From positions 248,001 through 312,000 of the forward strand of contig NZ_WQGO01000002.1 of assembly GCF_013034685.1 (NCBI RefSeq): a stretch of DNA of 64,000 nt, given 5' to 3'. The notes under the pieces are model-generated. The model was given only the letters and a program-made list of their open reading frames with translations, did not search any database and was not told the origin of the DNA. The DNA comes from Ruegeria lacuscaerulensis (GTDB taxonomy: Bacteria > Pseudomonadota > Alphaproteobacteria > Rhodobacterales > Rhodobacteraceae). The translations under genes and the position numbers were made by a program. Positions 1-7,646 of the stretch are shown one piece after another. Position 1 is the first letter of the stretch. Every line of letters starts with the position of its first letter.

Positions 1-7
1 GAGACAG

Positions 8-1738
8 ATGAAATTGAAGCCAACTTTGGACCTGCTGGCCGGAGATATGTTCAACGCATTGCAGGCGGGTCTGCTGCATGGCCGGATCAGCCGCCGCCGG
101 TTTGTTCAACTGGCCCTTGCCACAGGGGCAAGCGCATTGGCGGTTCAGGCTGCGGCGCAAACCCTGGGCGATGCGGCGATCACTCAGCGCTACAACGCAC
201 AGGCACTGGCCCCGCAATATGACTATATCGTCATCGGATCAGGCTCGGGCGGGGCCGTCGTTGCAGGCCGGTTGGCCGCCGAAACCGGCGCCAGCGTTCT
301 GGTGCTTGAGGCCGGAGATACCGACCAGATCGACGCGGTGCTGAACCCGCTGCTCTGGCCCACAAACATCCGGTCCGAGCGGGATTGGGGTTACACAGCG
401 GATCCCAGCGATGCCGTGAATGGCCGCTCTCTGATCCTGCCGATGGGAAAAGTTGTCGGCGGCGGGTCCTCGATCAATGTGATGATCTGGGCGCGCGGGC
501 ACAAGAATGACTTCGAATTCTGGGCCGCTGAAACCGGGGATGACGCGTGGAACTATGCCTCGGTGCTGGATATCTACAAACGGATCGAGGACTGGCAGGG
601 CGCGCCCGACCCCGACCGGCGCGGAACCGGAGGGCGCCTTTACGTGGATCAGGTGCGCAACATCAACCCCTCGGCCCAGTCCTTTGTCGAGGCCTGCGGT
701 ACCGTAGGCATCCCCGCCTTCGAGGACATGAACGGCGCGATGATGGAGGGCGACGGCGGCGCGGCACTGGCCAATGTGCGTATCCGTGACGGTCAACGTC
801 TGAACCTGCCCGCCTCCTACCTGTGGGAGACATTGGCGCAGCCCAATATCACGCTGTTGACCGGGGCGACCGTGCATGCGCTGACGATGGATGGCACCAA
901 GGTGACGGGCGTCACCTTCGAAAAGGATGGTGAGGTTCAATCTGTCACCGCCGGATCTCAGGTGATCCTGTCGGCGGGGGCCATCAACTCACCCCGCATC
1001 CTGATGCAATCGGGGATCGGCCGGGCGCAGGATTTGAAACCACTGGGGATCGAGGTCAAACACGACCTGCAAGGCGTCGGTCAGAATTTTCAGGATCACA
1101 TTCTGGCCGCCGGGTGCATCTGGGAATACAACACCCCCCTTCCCCCCGCCAACAGCGCCGCCGAGGCCACGTTTTTCTGGAAATCCGATGCGGCGTTGGA
1201 CACGCCCGACCTGCAACCGTTCCACATCGAGGTGCCCTATGCATCAGAGGTCACCGGCGCGCAGACCGAGGTTCCGCCCGGTGCATGGACCATTGCGCCG
1301 GGTCTGGTGCGCCCGCAAAGCCGCGGCAGTGTGCGTCTGACCAGCGCTGACGTGACCGCCCCCCTTGCCATCGACGGCGGGTTCTTGCGAGAAGAGGCCG
1401 ACCTGACCGCTCTGACCACCTGCATCGAGCTGTGCCGTGAAATTGGCAACGCCGCGCCGATGGCCGAATACGCCAAGCGCGAGGTGATGCCGGGGCCACT
1501 GGACAAGGCCAGCCTGAAGGATTTCGCCTGCAACGCAGCAGGTACCTATTTCCACCAAAGCTGCACCTGCAAAATGGGCCGCGATGAGATGTCCGTCGTC
1601 GACGGCAATCTCTCTGTTCATGGGCTTGAGGGGCTGTCCATCGCCGATGCCTCGGTCATGCCGCGCGTTTCAACCGGCAACACGATGGCGCCCACCGTGA
1701 TCATTGGCGAACGGATGGCGGATATCCTGATCGGCTAG
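8..1738 (+). CDS. Tat-exported GMC-family FAD oxidoreductase
   Basis: A 576-residue flavoprotein of the glucose-methanol-choline family, which oxidises alcohol groups. An N-terminal twin-arginine motif (SRRRF, residues 28-32) and a hydrophobic stretch ending near AAAQ predict Tat export, so it probably acts in the periplasm. The FAD-binding loop GSGSGG lies at residues 77-82, and the C-terminal active-site region is seen as YFHQSC and STGNTMAPTV. The ATG follows a purine-rich GAGACAG. It converges on the next gene with 3 bases between them and may belong to an operon starting left of the window. The substrate cannot be read from the sequence; the family assignment is firm. Confidence 0.88.
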   Translation: MKLKPTLDLLAGDMFNALQAGLLHGRISRRRFVQLALATGASALAVQAAAQTLGDAAITQRYNAQALAPQYDYIVIGSGSGGAVVAGRLAAETGASVLVLEAGDTDQIDAVLNPLLWPTNIRSERDWGYTADPSDAVNGRSLILPMGKVVGGGSSINVMIWARGHKNDFEFWAAETGDDAWNYASVLDIYKRIEDWQGAPDPDRRGTGGRLYVDQVRNINPSAQSFVEACGTVGIPAFEDMNGAMMEGDGGAALANVRIRDGQRLNLPASYLWETLAQPNITLLTGATVHALTMDGTKVTGVTFEKDGEVQSVTAGSQVILSAGAINSPRILMQSGIGRAQDLKPLGIEVKHDLQGVGQNFQDHILAAGCIWEYNTPLPPANSAAEATFFWKSDAALDTPDLQPFHIEVPYASEVTGAQTEVPPGAWTIAPGLVRPQSRGSVRLTSADVTAPLAIDGGFLREEADLTALTTCIELCREIGNAAPMAEYAKREVMPGPLDKASLKDFACNAAGTYFHQSCTCKMGRDEMSVVDGNLSVHGLEGLSIADASVMPRVSTGNTMAPTVIIGERMADILIG

Positions 1739-1741
1739 GCC

Positions 1742-3247
1742 TTAGCCGGGAAAGCAGTCGGACAGGGAAATACCCTGTGCGGCGCAAAGCCGCAGGGACG
1801 GGCTGGCCGCCCAGGCCAGGCTGTCTTCTTGCGCGTAAGTCTCCAGTCGCGCCAGAAGGGTCGTGGCCCCGATTGTGTCTGCGTAGTGCAACAGCCCGCC
1901 GCGCCAGCGTGGAAAGCCAAGTTCTGTCACGCTGGCACAATCGATTTCGCGGGCCGCGGTTGCGATGCCTTCGTCCAACAGGGCGACCGCTTCGTTGATC
2001 ATGGCGCTCAGCAGCCTGTCCGTGATCTCATCCGCGGCGTAGTCGCAGCGGGTGATCTTGGCAAAATGCGCCTCTTCCAGCGCGAGGTCAGCCACAATCG
2101 GGTCCTCGACCTTGCCGCCCCCGCCGGGATAGCGATACCAGCCTGCGCCGACCTTTTTGCCCAGTTTGCCCAACTCGATCATCCGGTCGGCGATGGGAAC
2201 ATATCGCCGGTTCGGGTCGCGCGAGGCGTTTTCGCGGCGATTGGCAAGGGCGATGTCCACACCGGTCAGGTCCTGCGCCTCGTAGGGGCCCATGGTATAG
2301 CCGAATTCGACCATGGCCTCGTCCACCTCCCACGGGGTCGAGCCATCCATCAGCACCGTATCCGCCGCTTCGTGGTACCGGGCAAGAATACGATTTGCGA
2401 TATGGCTAGTGCTGGGGGTGTCCTGCCCCCGCACAGCGCGTTCGGCAAAGAAGATATGGCGCAGGGCGCGGGCTTGTGCGCCTTGCCGCAAGTCCAGAAA
2501 CGCGGCGCGTTCTTGGGCCATTGCGTCCGACAAAGGGGTCGTGGCGCACAGGGCCACCAGATCAATCGCCCGAGTCGGCGCGATCTGGTGGGGCATCCGC
2601 TGCACGACATCGGCGCGCGCGGCCGCAATCGCCGTGTCATCTGCGGCAGGCCAGTCCCGCAATCCGGGTGGCACAGACAGCTCCAGCGTGCCTACATCCA
2701 GAAGCCGCGCAACATCCACCGGGTCCTCTGCGATACTGTCCACCAGCCCCAAGGCTTCGGCCTGTTCAGCGGGGACAAGCTTGCCGGTTGCAATCAAATC
2801 AACCGCCGCCGCAATCCCGATCAGGCGCGGCAAGCGTTGCGTGCCGCCCGCGCCGGGCACCACGCCCAGCGTCACCTCGGGCAGGCCAATCCGGACACCC
2901 GGCGCCGCGATCCGATAGCGGCAAGCCAGCGCCAGCTCACACCCACCACCCAACGCAACCCCCGTTATCGCCGCAACCCACGGCACGTCCGAGGCCTCGA
3001 TCCCATTCAAAATCTCCGGCAAATGCGGCGCAACCGGCGGCGCGTCAAACTCTCGCGCATCCGCGCCCGCAGCAAATACGCGTTGCGATCCATGCAGTAC
3101 CACCCGCGACAGACCTTTCTGTGCCTGAACCCAAGCCAACGCATCCCACAGGCCCTGCCGAACACTGAGACCGATGGCATTCACAGGCCGGTTGTTCAGC
3201 CTGACAAACCCGACGGTCCCCTGACGCCAGACATCCACGGCCATCAT
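1742..3247 (-). CDS. enoyl-CoA hydratase / 3-hydroxyacyl-CoA dehydrogenase-like protein without Rossmann domain
   Basis: The N-terminal 260 residues are a crotonase domain with the oxyanion-hole region (FAAGADAREF, 58-67) and two glutamates, E104 in GGGCE and E124 in GLPEV, matching the catalytic pair of FadB. From about residue 282 (ANRILARYHEAAD) to the end it matches the two helical C-terminal domains of 3-hydroxyacyl-CoA dehydrogenase (FGYTMGPYEAQDLTG, KKVGAGWYRY). The roughly 180-residue NAD-binding domain with GxGxxG that normally sits between them is absent; the join is near residues 272-282. Normal FadB-like proteins are about 700 residues. It follows boxR by 48 bases on the same strand, fitting beta-oxidation of box-pathway products, but dehydrogenase activity is doubtful. 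Confidence 0.88.
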   Translation of the reverse strand: MMAVDVWRQGTVGFVRLNNRPVNAIGLSVRQGLWDALAWVQAQKGLSRVVLHGSQRVFAAGADAREFDAPPVAPHLPEILNGIEASDVPWVAAITGVALGGGCELALACRYRIAAPGVRIGLPEVTLGVVPGAGGTQRLPRLIGIAAAVDLIATGKLVPAEQAEALGLVDSIAEDPVDVARLLDVGTLELSVPPGLRDWPAADDTAIAAARADVVQRMPHQIAPTRAIDLVALCATTPLSDAMAQERAAFLDLRQGAQARALRHIFFAERAVRGQDTPSTSHIANRILARYHEAADTVLMDGSTPWEVDEAMVEFGYTMGPYEAQDLTGVDIALANRRENASRDPNRRYVPIADRMIELGKLGKKVGAGWYRYPGGGGKVEDPIVADLALEEAHFAKITRCDYAADEITDRLLSAMINEAVALLDEGIATAAREIDCASVTELGFPRWRGGLLHYADTIGATTLLARLETYAQEDSLAWAASPSLRLCAAQGISLSDCFPG

Positions 3248-3295
3248 CGGCTCCTTCTGCGTTATAGTTCACTTTTGTGTGGATATAGTCCTAGG

Positions 3296-4216
3296 TCAAG
3301 CATCCAACAGCTTTTGCGTCCGGATCATCGTCACCAATTCATCCAGCGACTGATCCAGCGCCCGCCCCGACGTGTCCAGCATGAACCGCGCCCGCGCATA
3401 AAGAACCTCGCGGCTGGCCAAGATCGAGGTCAGCTGCTCCATCGCATCGGCATTGCCCGCCATGGGCCGCTCATCACCCTGTGCGCGCACCCGGTCCATA
3501 TGCTCCTGCGGCGAGGCCTTCAGCCAGATCGTATGGAAACTGGACAACAGCTTGTTGAGCGTTTCGGGCTCGGACACGATGCCACCGGCCACGGCCAGGA
3601 TCACGCGGTCATAGTTTTCGATCACCCGGTCCAGCGATCCGGCCTCAAGCTTGCGGTACCCTTCTTGCCCGTAAAGGGCGAGGATCTCGTCAATCGGCAT
3701 TCCGCCGTGCAGGGCGATTTCCTTGTTCAGCTCCAGAAACGGCGCATCCAGTTGTTCAGCGGCCCGTTTGCCCAGCGTCGATTTCCCGGCACCACGCAAC
3801 CCGATCAGGCAGATACGCTGTGCCCGACCCGCCTGATCGCTGTCGGGTGAAAGGGCCTGCAACACCTGATCACGCGTTTCGCTGTCGGCGGCAGAGAACA
3901 ATTCGGCCACGCGCAGGCTGGTGGAGTTCCACGGGTCTTCTGCGCCAACAAACCACTCGATCCGGTGATCCAAAGAACGCGCCACACGTTGCAGCAACCC
4001 GATCGAAATATTCCCTGTCCCGGATTCAAGCTGCGCCAGATAGCGCTGTGACACGCCCGAGCTTTCGGACAGAACCCGACGAGAAATGCCCTTGCGTTCA
4101 CGCGCGCTTCGGACCCGTTCGCCCACCTGCACCATCAGCGCCGAGATGCTGCGTTCGATCTCGGATTCTGTGTCGATCTGGGTCGACACCCCGCTGAAGG
4201 TTGTAATTTCCGCCAT
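3296..4216 (-). CDS. boxR: BoxR/BzdR-type benzoyl-CoA-responsive repressor
   Basis: A 306-residue regulator with an N-terminal XRE-type helix-turn-helix (about residues 30-85, SGVSQRYLAQLESG) joined to a shikimate-kinase-like domain with Walker A GLRGAGKS at 139-146. This fusion is diagnostic of the BzdR/BoxR family, in which the kinase-like domain senses benzoyl-CoA. The open frame extends further upstream, but ATG 4216 gives the family N-terminus and avoids the thioesterase gene. A TGCA-type palindrome at 4232-4251 just upstream suggests autoregulation. It lies between the thioesterase gene and the FadB-like gene. Confidence 0.9.
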   Translation of the reverse strand: MAEITTFSGVSTQIDTESEIERSISALMVQVGERVRSARERKGISRRVLSESSGVSQRYLAQLESGTGNISIGLLQRVARSLDHRIEWFVGAEDPWNSTSLRVAELFSAADSETRDQVLQALSPDSDQAGRAQRICLIGLRGAGKSTLGKRAAEQLDAPFLELNKEIALHGGMPIDEILALYGQEGYRKLEAGSLDRVIENYDRVILAVAGGIVSEPETLNKLLSSFHTIWLKASPQEHMDRVRAQGDERPMAGNADAMEQLTSILASREVLYARARFMLDTSGRALDQSLDELVTMIRTQKLLDA

Positions 4217-4231
4217 GTTCCGCAATTCCGA

Positions 4232-4251
4232 ATGTGTATAATAATGCACAA
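4232..4251. promoter_or_regulatory. candidate BoxR operator upstream of boxR
   Basis: The 20-base element fits TTGTGCA-N6-TGCACAA: the right arm TGCACAA is perfect and the left arm ATGTGTA has two mismatches. It lies 16 bases before the boxR start codon. BzdR-family proteins are known to bind TGCA-containing repeats; assignment to BoxR is inferred from recurrence of the motif. Confidence 0.55.
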
Positions 4252-4280
4252 TACGTTCGCCGGACCAAAAAGGAAAACGG

Positions 4281-4727
4281 TTATGTCCCGGTCTGCTCCG
4301 CGTCACGCAAAAACGGAGCCAACAGGTCTTGGATATCCTGCGGCGGTTGGCGTTTTTCAAACGCGTCCGCCACGATAAAGACGCTGACCGTTTGGGCCGA
4401 AAAGCATATTTGGCTGTCCTGTTCGCCATCGACGCAAAACGTGATGGAGGATGTGCCCAACCGACTGGGCCATACGTGACAGGCCAGCGTGTGCCGGGGC
4501 GTGACCGGCGCTTTGAAGTCCATCTCAAGCCGGACGAAGGGCGTGCCGACATTGCGGTCCAGTTCCAGCTGGTACCAGCCCTGACCCAGATGCTCTTCCC
4601 ACCAGGCGTTGATCGCATCCAGCGTGAACCATGGCAGGCGCCCGGTATATGCGATGCGGGCTGGGTCGCAATCGCCCCATGTCACCCGTATATCATGTCG
4701 ATAGGCCGAGGCTGGCCGGGCCGACAT
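4281..4727 (-). CDS. 4-hydroxybenzoyl-CoA thioesterase-family hotdog protein
   Basis: A 148-residue single hotdog-fold acyl-CoA thioesterase. The motif WGDCDPARIAYTGR near the N-terminus carries the aspartate used by the 4-hydroxybenzoyl-CoA thioesterase class. ATG 4727 is preferred over a TTG three bases upstream because it overlaps the boxA stop as TGATG, implying translational coupling. In a box operon such an enzyme probably releases CoA from dead-end or excess aromatic CoA esters; that role is inferred from context. Confidence 0.85.
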   Translation of the reverse strand: MSARPASAYRHDIRVTWGDCDPARIAYTGRLPWFTLDAINAWWEEHLGQGWYQLELDRNVGTPFVRLEMDFKAPVTPRHTLACHVWPSRLGTSSITFCVDGEQDSQICFSAQTVSVFIVADAFEKRQPPQDIQDLLAPFLRDAEQTGT

Positions 4728-5917
4728 CAATAGGTCTCCACGTGGTACCGACCGGCGTCGCGCATCTGGTCCCGTAGCGCGGTCCAGTCCTGCCCTACGC
4801 CCGCCGCAATTTCGGTCAGGGCCTGCTCAACCCCGTCCTCCATATCCCGCAGGCCGCAGATATAGACATAGCTGTTGGGGTCTTGCAGCAGATCGGCAAC
4901 GATGTCCCGTTTGGCCAGCATCCTGTCCTGAACATATTCCTTGTCCTGCCCCTCTTGCCGGCTGAATACCAGATGCTGATCCAACAGCGTCTTGGGCACT
5001 TTCTGCAACGGCCCGAAATAGGGCAGGCTGTCAGGCGTTCTGGCTCCGAAGAACATCGTCATGCCACCGTGAATGGTGCCCACCTTGCGCTGACGGCGCA
5101 TGGTAAAGGCGCGCATCGGGGCCGAGCCGGTGCCGGTGCAGATCATCAGGATACGCGCATCCGGGTCGTCGGGCAGCAGGAAAGTCGATCCGAATGGACC
5201 GGTGACATTGACCGTGTCACCCTTTTGCAGATCACAGACATAGTTCGAGCAAACGCCGCCCTCTTCGCGTTTGACGGTCAGTGAGACGTTGTTGAAACCG
5301 GGACGTTCGCCATCCCGCGGGCTGGACACAGAATAAAGCCGCGGCAGATGCGGTTGTCCTTCATCGGTTGTGCCGGGCGCGATGATCCCGATCGACTGCC
5401 CTTCCAGAACCGGCATCGGGCGGCCTTGAAAATCCAGAATGATATGGCGCACATCACTGTCCGAGGACGCCTCGGTCAGGCGGTAATTACCCTGCACAAC
5501 GGCCTGAACAGGTTTACCCAAATTGTACAGGTTGATCGTGGGTTTCGATGCCGTGGCCGGGGCCTTGGACTTGCCACCAGCACCCTTATGGGCATCGGCC
5601 AGCAACGCGGCCATCGCATCATCCAGCGCCTCTATCCCGGTGTCGGCGTCATCCGAGCCCAGATCCTCCTGTTCCGGCAACTCCTCCCACTCATATTGCT
5701 GTTCCAGGCTGTAAGGTTCGGTCACCACGCGCCATTCGTCGATTGAGCCGGTCGGACAGACCGGGATGCAATCCATGCAGAAATTGCACAGGTCGGCGTT
5801 TACAACCACGTTGTTGTCGTCATGTTCGATGGCCTGTTCGGGGCAGGTCATCTCGCACGTGTAACAACGGATACAGATTTCCGGGTCGATCAGGTGCTGT
5901 TTGATGGGTTTGTTCAT
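4727..5917 (-). CDS. boxA: benzoyl-CoA 2,3-epoxidase, reductase component BoxA
   Basis: A 396-residue iron-sulfur flavoprotein that passes electrons from NADPH to the diiron oxygenase BoxB. Two classical 4Fe-4S motifs lie at the N-terminus (C15, C18, C21, C25-Pro and C44, C47, C50, C54-Pro). An Ala/Lys-rich linker (about 90-125) follows, then a ferredoxin-NADP reductase module with an FAD-binding RLYSVSSP motif and the nucleotide-binding GTGSAPMRAF. The protein ends in the tyrosine typical of the FNR fold (HVETY). Its ATG overlaps the stop of the small upstream gene as ATGA. Length and order match known BoxA proteins. Confidence 0.95.
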   Translation of the reverse strand: MNKPIKQHLIDPEICIRCYTCEMTCPEQAIEHDDNNVVVNADLCNFCMDCIPVCPTGSIDEWRVVTEPYSLEQQYEWEELPEQEDLGSDDADTGIEALDDAMAALLADAHKGAGGKSKAPATASKPTINLYNLGKPVQAVVQGNYRLTEASSDSDVRHIILDFQGRPMPVLEGQSIGIIAPGTTDEGQPHLPRLYSVSSPRDGERPGFNNVSLTVKREEGGVCSNYVCDLQKGDTVNVTGPFGSTFLLPDDPDARILMICTGTGSAPMRAFTMRRQRKVGTIHGGMTMFFGARTPDSLPYFGPLQKVPKTLLDQHLVFSRQEGQDKEYVQDRMLAKRDIVADLLQDPNSYVYICGLRDMEDGVEQALTEIAAGVGQDWTALRDQMRDAGRYHVETY

Positions 5918-6084
5918 GATTTATGCCGTCGCTGGATAAGGGCGGGAAGGGTCATGGCGTCGATAAGTGCAGCGCAGATTCCGGTGCAGGTGTCACAGCC
6001 AAGACAACGCCCCCGGATCACCGAGTGATTGGGCTGTATCTCGGCCTTGTCTGCGCTGAGTGCGGAACGTTCCGCTGCCATCAT
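5914..6084 (-). CDS. small protein with a single ferredoxin-like cysteine motif, between boxB and boxA
   Basis: A 56-residue reading frame filling the gap between boxB and boxA. It carries CLGCDTCTGIC (C27, C30, C33, C37), the C-x2-C-x2-C-x3-C spacing of a 4Fe-4S ferredoxin, but the last cysteine is followed by Ala rather than Pro and there is no second motif. ATG 6084 has a good ribosome-binding site (GGAAGG, 6 bases away). A longer form from TTG 6165 would overlap the boxB stop. The stop overlaps the boxA start as ATGA, which argues that it is translated. I do not recognise the family; a helper in cluster assembly or electron transfer for the BoxAB system is one guess. Confidence 0.6.
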   Translation of the reverse strand: MMAAERSALSADKAEIQPNHSVIRGRCLGCDTCTGICAALIDAMTLPALIQRRHKS

Positions 6085-6161
6085 CCATGTCCTTCCCGCG
6101 TTGGCTGGCAAGATGCGGCGGGCAGAGGGGATCCCCACTACCCTGCCAAACAGGCCCAAGA

Positions 6162-7613
6162 TCAAGCCATGTGCAGTTTCACATATTCGAAATCGCCGGG
6201 CTTATTGTCGATCCCGACCTTCGGGGCCGAGATCCAGCCTGCGTATTTGCCGGGCTCATAGCACGGCACCATAAGCGACTGGATATAGGCCCCATCTTCC
6301 TTGGACGGCAGCCATTTGTCGGCATTCGCGGCCCATTCCGCTTCAGAGATGATATCACCTTCGGGATTAGCCTTGATCGCGGCAAAGACGCCGATCTGAC
6401 GGTGGAACGCCTCGTCTGGCAGGGCCAGATTGAACTCGATCCCGGCTTTCTGAATGATCTTGTTCCAGCGCCCGACGCCGCCCGAGGCATCGCGAACATA
6501 GTCGTCGCGCAACCGCATGTTGATCGCGGTCAGCGCGGGCACATCCTGCGTCACGATCGCCCCATCAACAATGGATTTCACTGCATAAGTGTCGCTTTGC
6601 AGCATGTGGTCGTCGTCGATACGGTTCTCCATATACCGGCCCTTGATACCCGCATTGAAAGCGTTGGCGGCATTGGTCGAAACCTCTTGCCCGAACAGGT
6701 CCAGCGACAGCGAATAGTGCAGGTTCAGCTTTTTCTGGATCGTCGGCAGGTCGATCACGCCCAGATCGCGGACCTTGCCGATATCATAAGGGTCGGTCAG
6801 ACCGGCCTCGTTCATCGCCTCGCAGGTGCGTTGCACGATACGGCTGACACCGGTTTCGCCCACAAACATATGGTGGGCCTCTTCGGTCAGCATAAAGCGA
6901 CAGGTCCGGCTGAGCGGGTCAAACCCAGATTGCGCAAGGCTTTCCAGCTGCATCTTGCCGTCACGGTCAGTGAAATAGGTGAACATGAAGAAGGACAGCC
7001 AATCGGGTGTTTCTTCGTTAAAGGCACCCAGCATCCGCGGCGCTTCTTCGGAGCCCGAGGACCGGATCAGCAGGTCATCCGCCTCTTCCCGGCCATCCTT
7101 GCCGAAATATTTCTGCAGAAGATAGACCATCGCCCACAGGTGGCGGCCTTCTTCCACGTTGACCTGAAACAGGTTCCGCATGTCATAAAGCGATGGCGCG
7201 GTCAGACCCAAGAACCGCTGCTGTTCGACCGAGCCCGGCTCGGTATCGCCCTGAATGACGATCAGACGTTTGAGCATGTTGCGGTATTCGCCCGGCACCT
7301 CTTGCCATGCTTTCTCACCCTTATGCTCACCCATTGGAATGATGCGCTCTTCGACCTGCGGAGCCAGCAGAACGCCCCAGCGGTATTCCGGCATTTTCAC
7401 ATAGTCGAACTTGGCCCAACCTTTGGGGTCGACGCTGACGGCGGTGCGCAGGTAAACCATGGAGTCCTGAAAGTTCTGTGGGATCAGCTTGTTCCACCAG
7501 TCGATATAGCCGGGATGCCATTTCTCAAGCGCTTTCAGAACCTTGCGGTCCTGGCTCAGGCCGACATTGTTGGGGATCTGAGTGTCGTAACTTACGTTGA
7601 TGACGTCTAGCAT
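6162..7613 (-). CDS. boxB: benzoyl-CoA 2,3-epoxidase, diiron oxygenase component BoxB
   Basis: A 483-residue class I diiron oxygenase that epoxidises benzoyl-CoA with O2, receiving electrons from BoxA. The iron-ligand set of characterised BoxB is present at a constant offset: Q121/E125, E155 and H158 in EEGRH, D216, and E245 and H248 in EEAHH. The start (MLDVINVSYD) follows a GGAGAAAG ribosome-binding site. It lies 33 bases after boxC, and the small cysteine-motif gene follows. Length and motifs match the family. Confidence 0.97.
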   Translation of the reverse strand: MLDVINVSYDTQIPNNVGLSQDRKVLKALEKWHPGYIDWWNKLIPQNFQDSMVYLRTAVSVDPKGWAKFDYVKMPEYRWGVLLAPQVEERIIPMGEHKGEKAWQEVPGEYRNMLKRLIVIQGDTEPGSVEQQRFLGLTAPSLYDMRNLFQVNVEEGRHLWAMVYLLQKYFGKDGREEADDLLIRSSGSEEAPRMLGAFNEETPDWLSFFMFTYFTDRDGKMQLESLAQSGFDPLSRTCRFMLTEEAHHMFVGETGVSRIVQRTCEAMNEAGLTDPYDIGKVRDLGVIDLPTIQKKLNLHYSLSLDLFGQEVSTNAANAFNAGIKGRYMENRIDDDHMLQSDTYAVKSIVDGAIVTQDVPALTAINMRLRDDYVRDASGGVGRWNKIIQKAGIEFNLALPDEAFHRQIGVFAAIKANPEGDIISEAEWAANADKWLPSKEDGAYIQSLMVPCYEPGKYAGWISAPKVGIDNKPGDFEYVKLHMA

Positions 7614-7646
7614 GTCTTTCTCCTGATGAAGCTCGGGGGGAACCTG

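Noticed and set aside
1829-3850. 673-residue open frame on the plus strand
   Set aside because: It is antisense to the FadB-like and boxR genes, has no domain and is rich in His, Arg and Gln, as expected of an antisense frame in GC-rich DNA.
4217-4618. N-terminal extension of boxR to 440 residues
   Set aside because: The extra residues are an off-frame reading of the thioesterase gene; the shorter form has the family N-terminus and an operator just upstream.
6060-7610. 516-residue open frame on the plus strand
   Set aside because: It is an exact antisense shadow of boxB, which has all iron ligands and a good ribosome-binding site.
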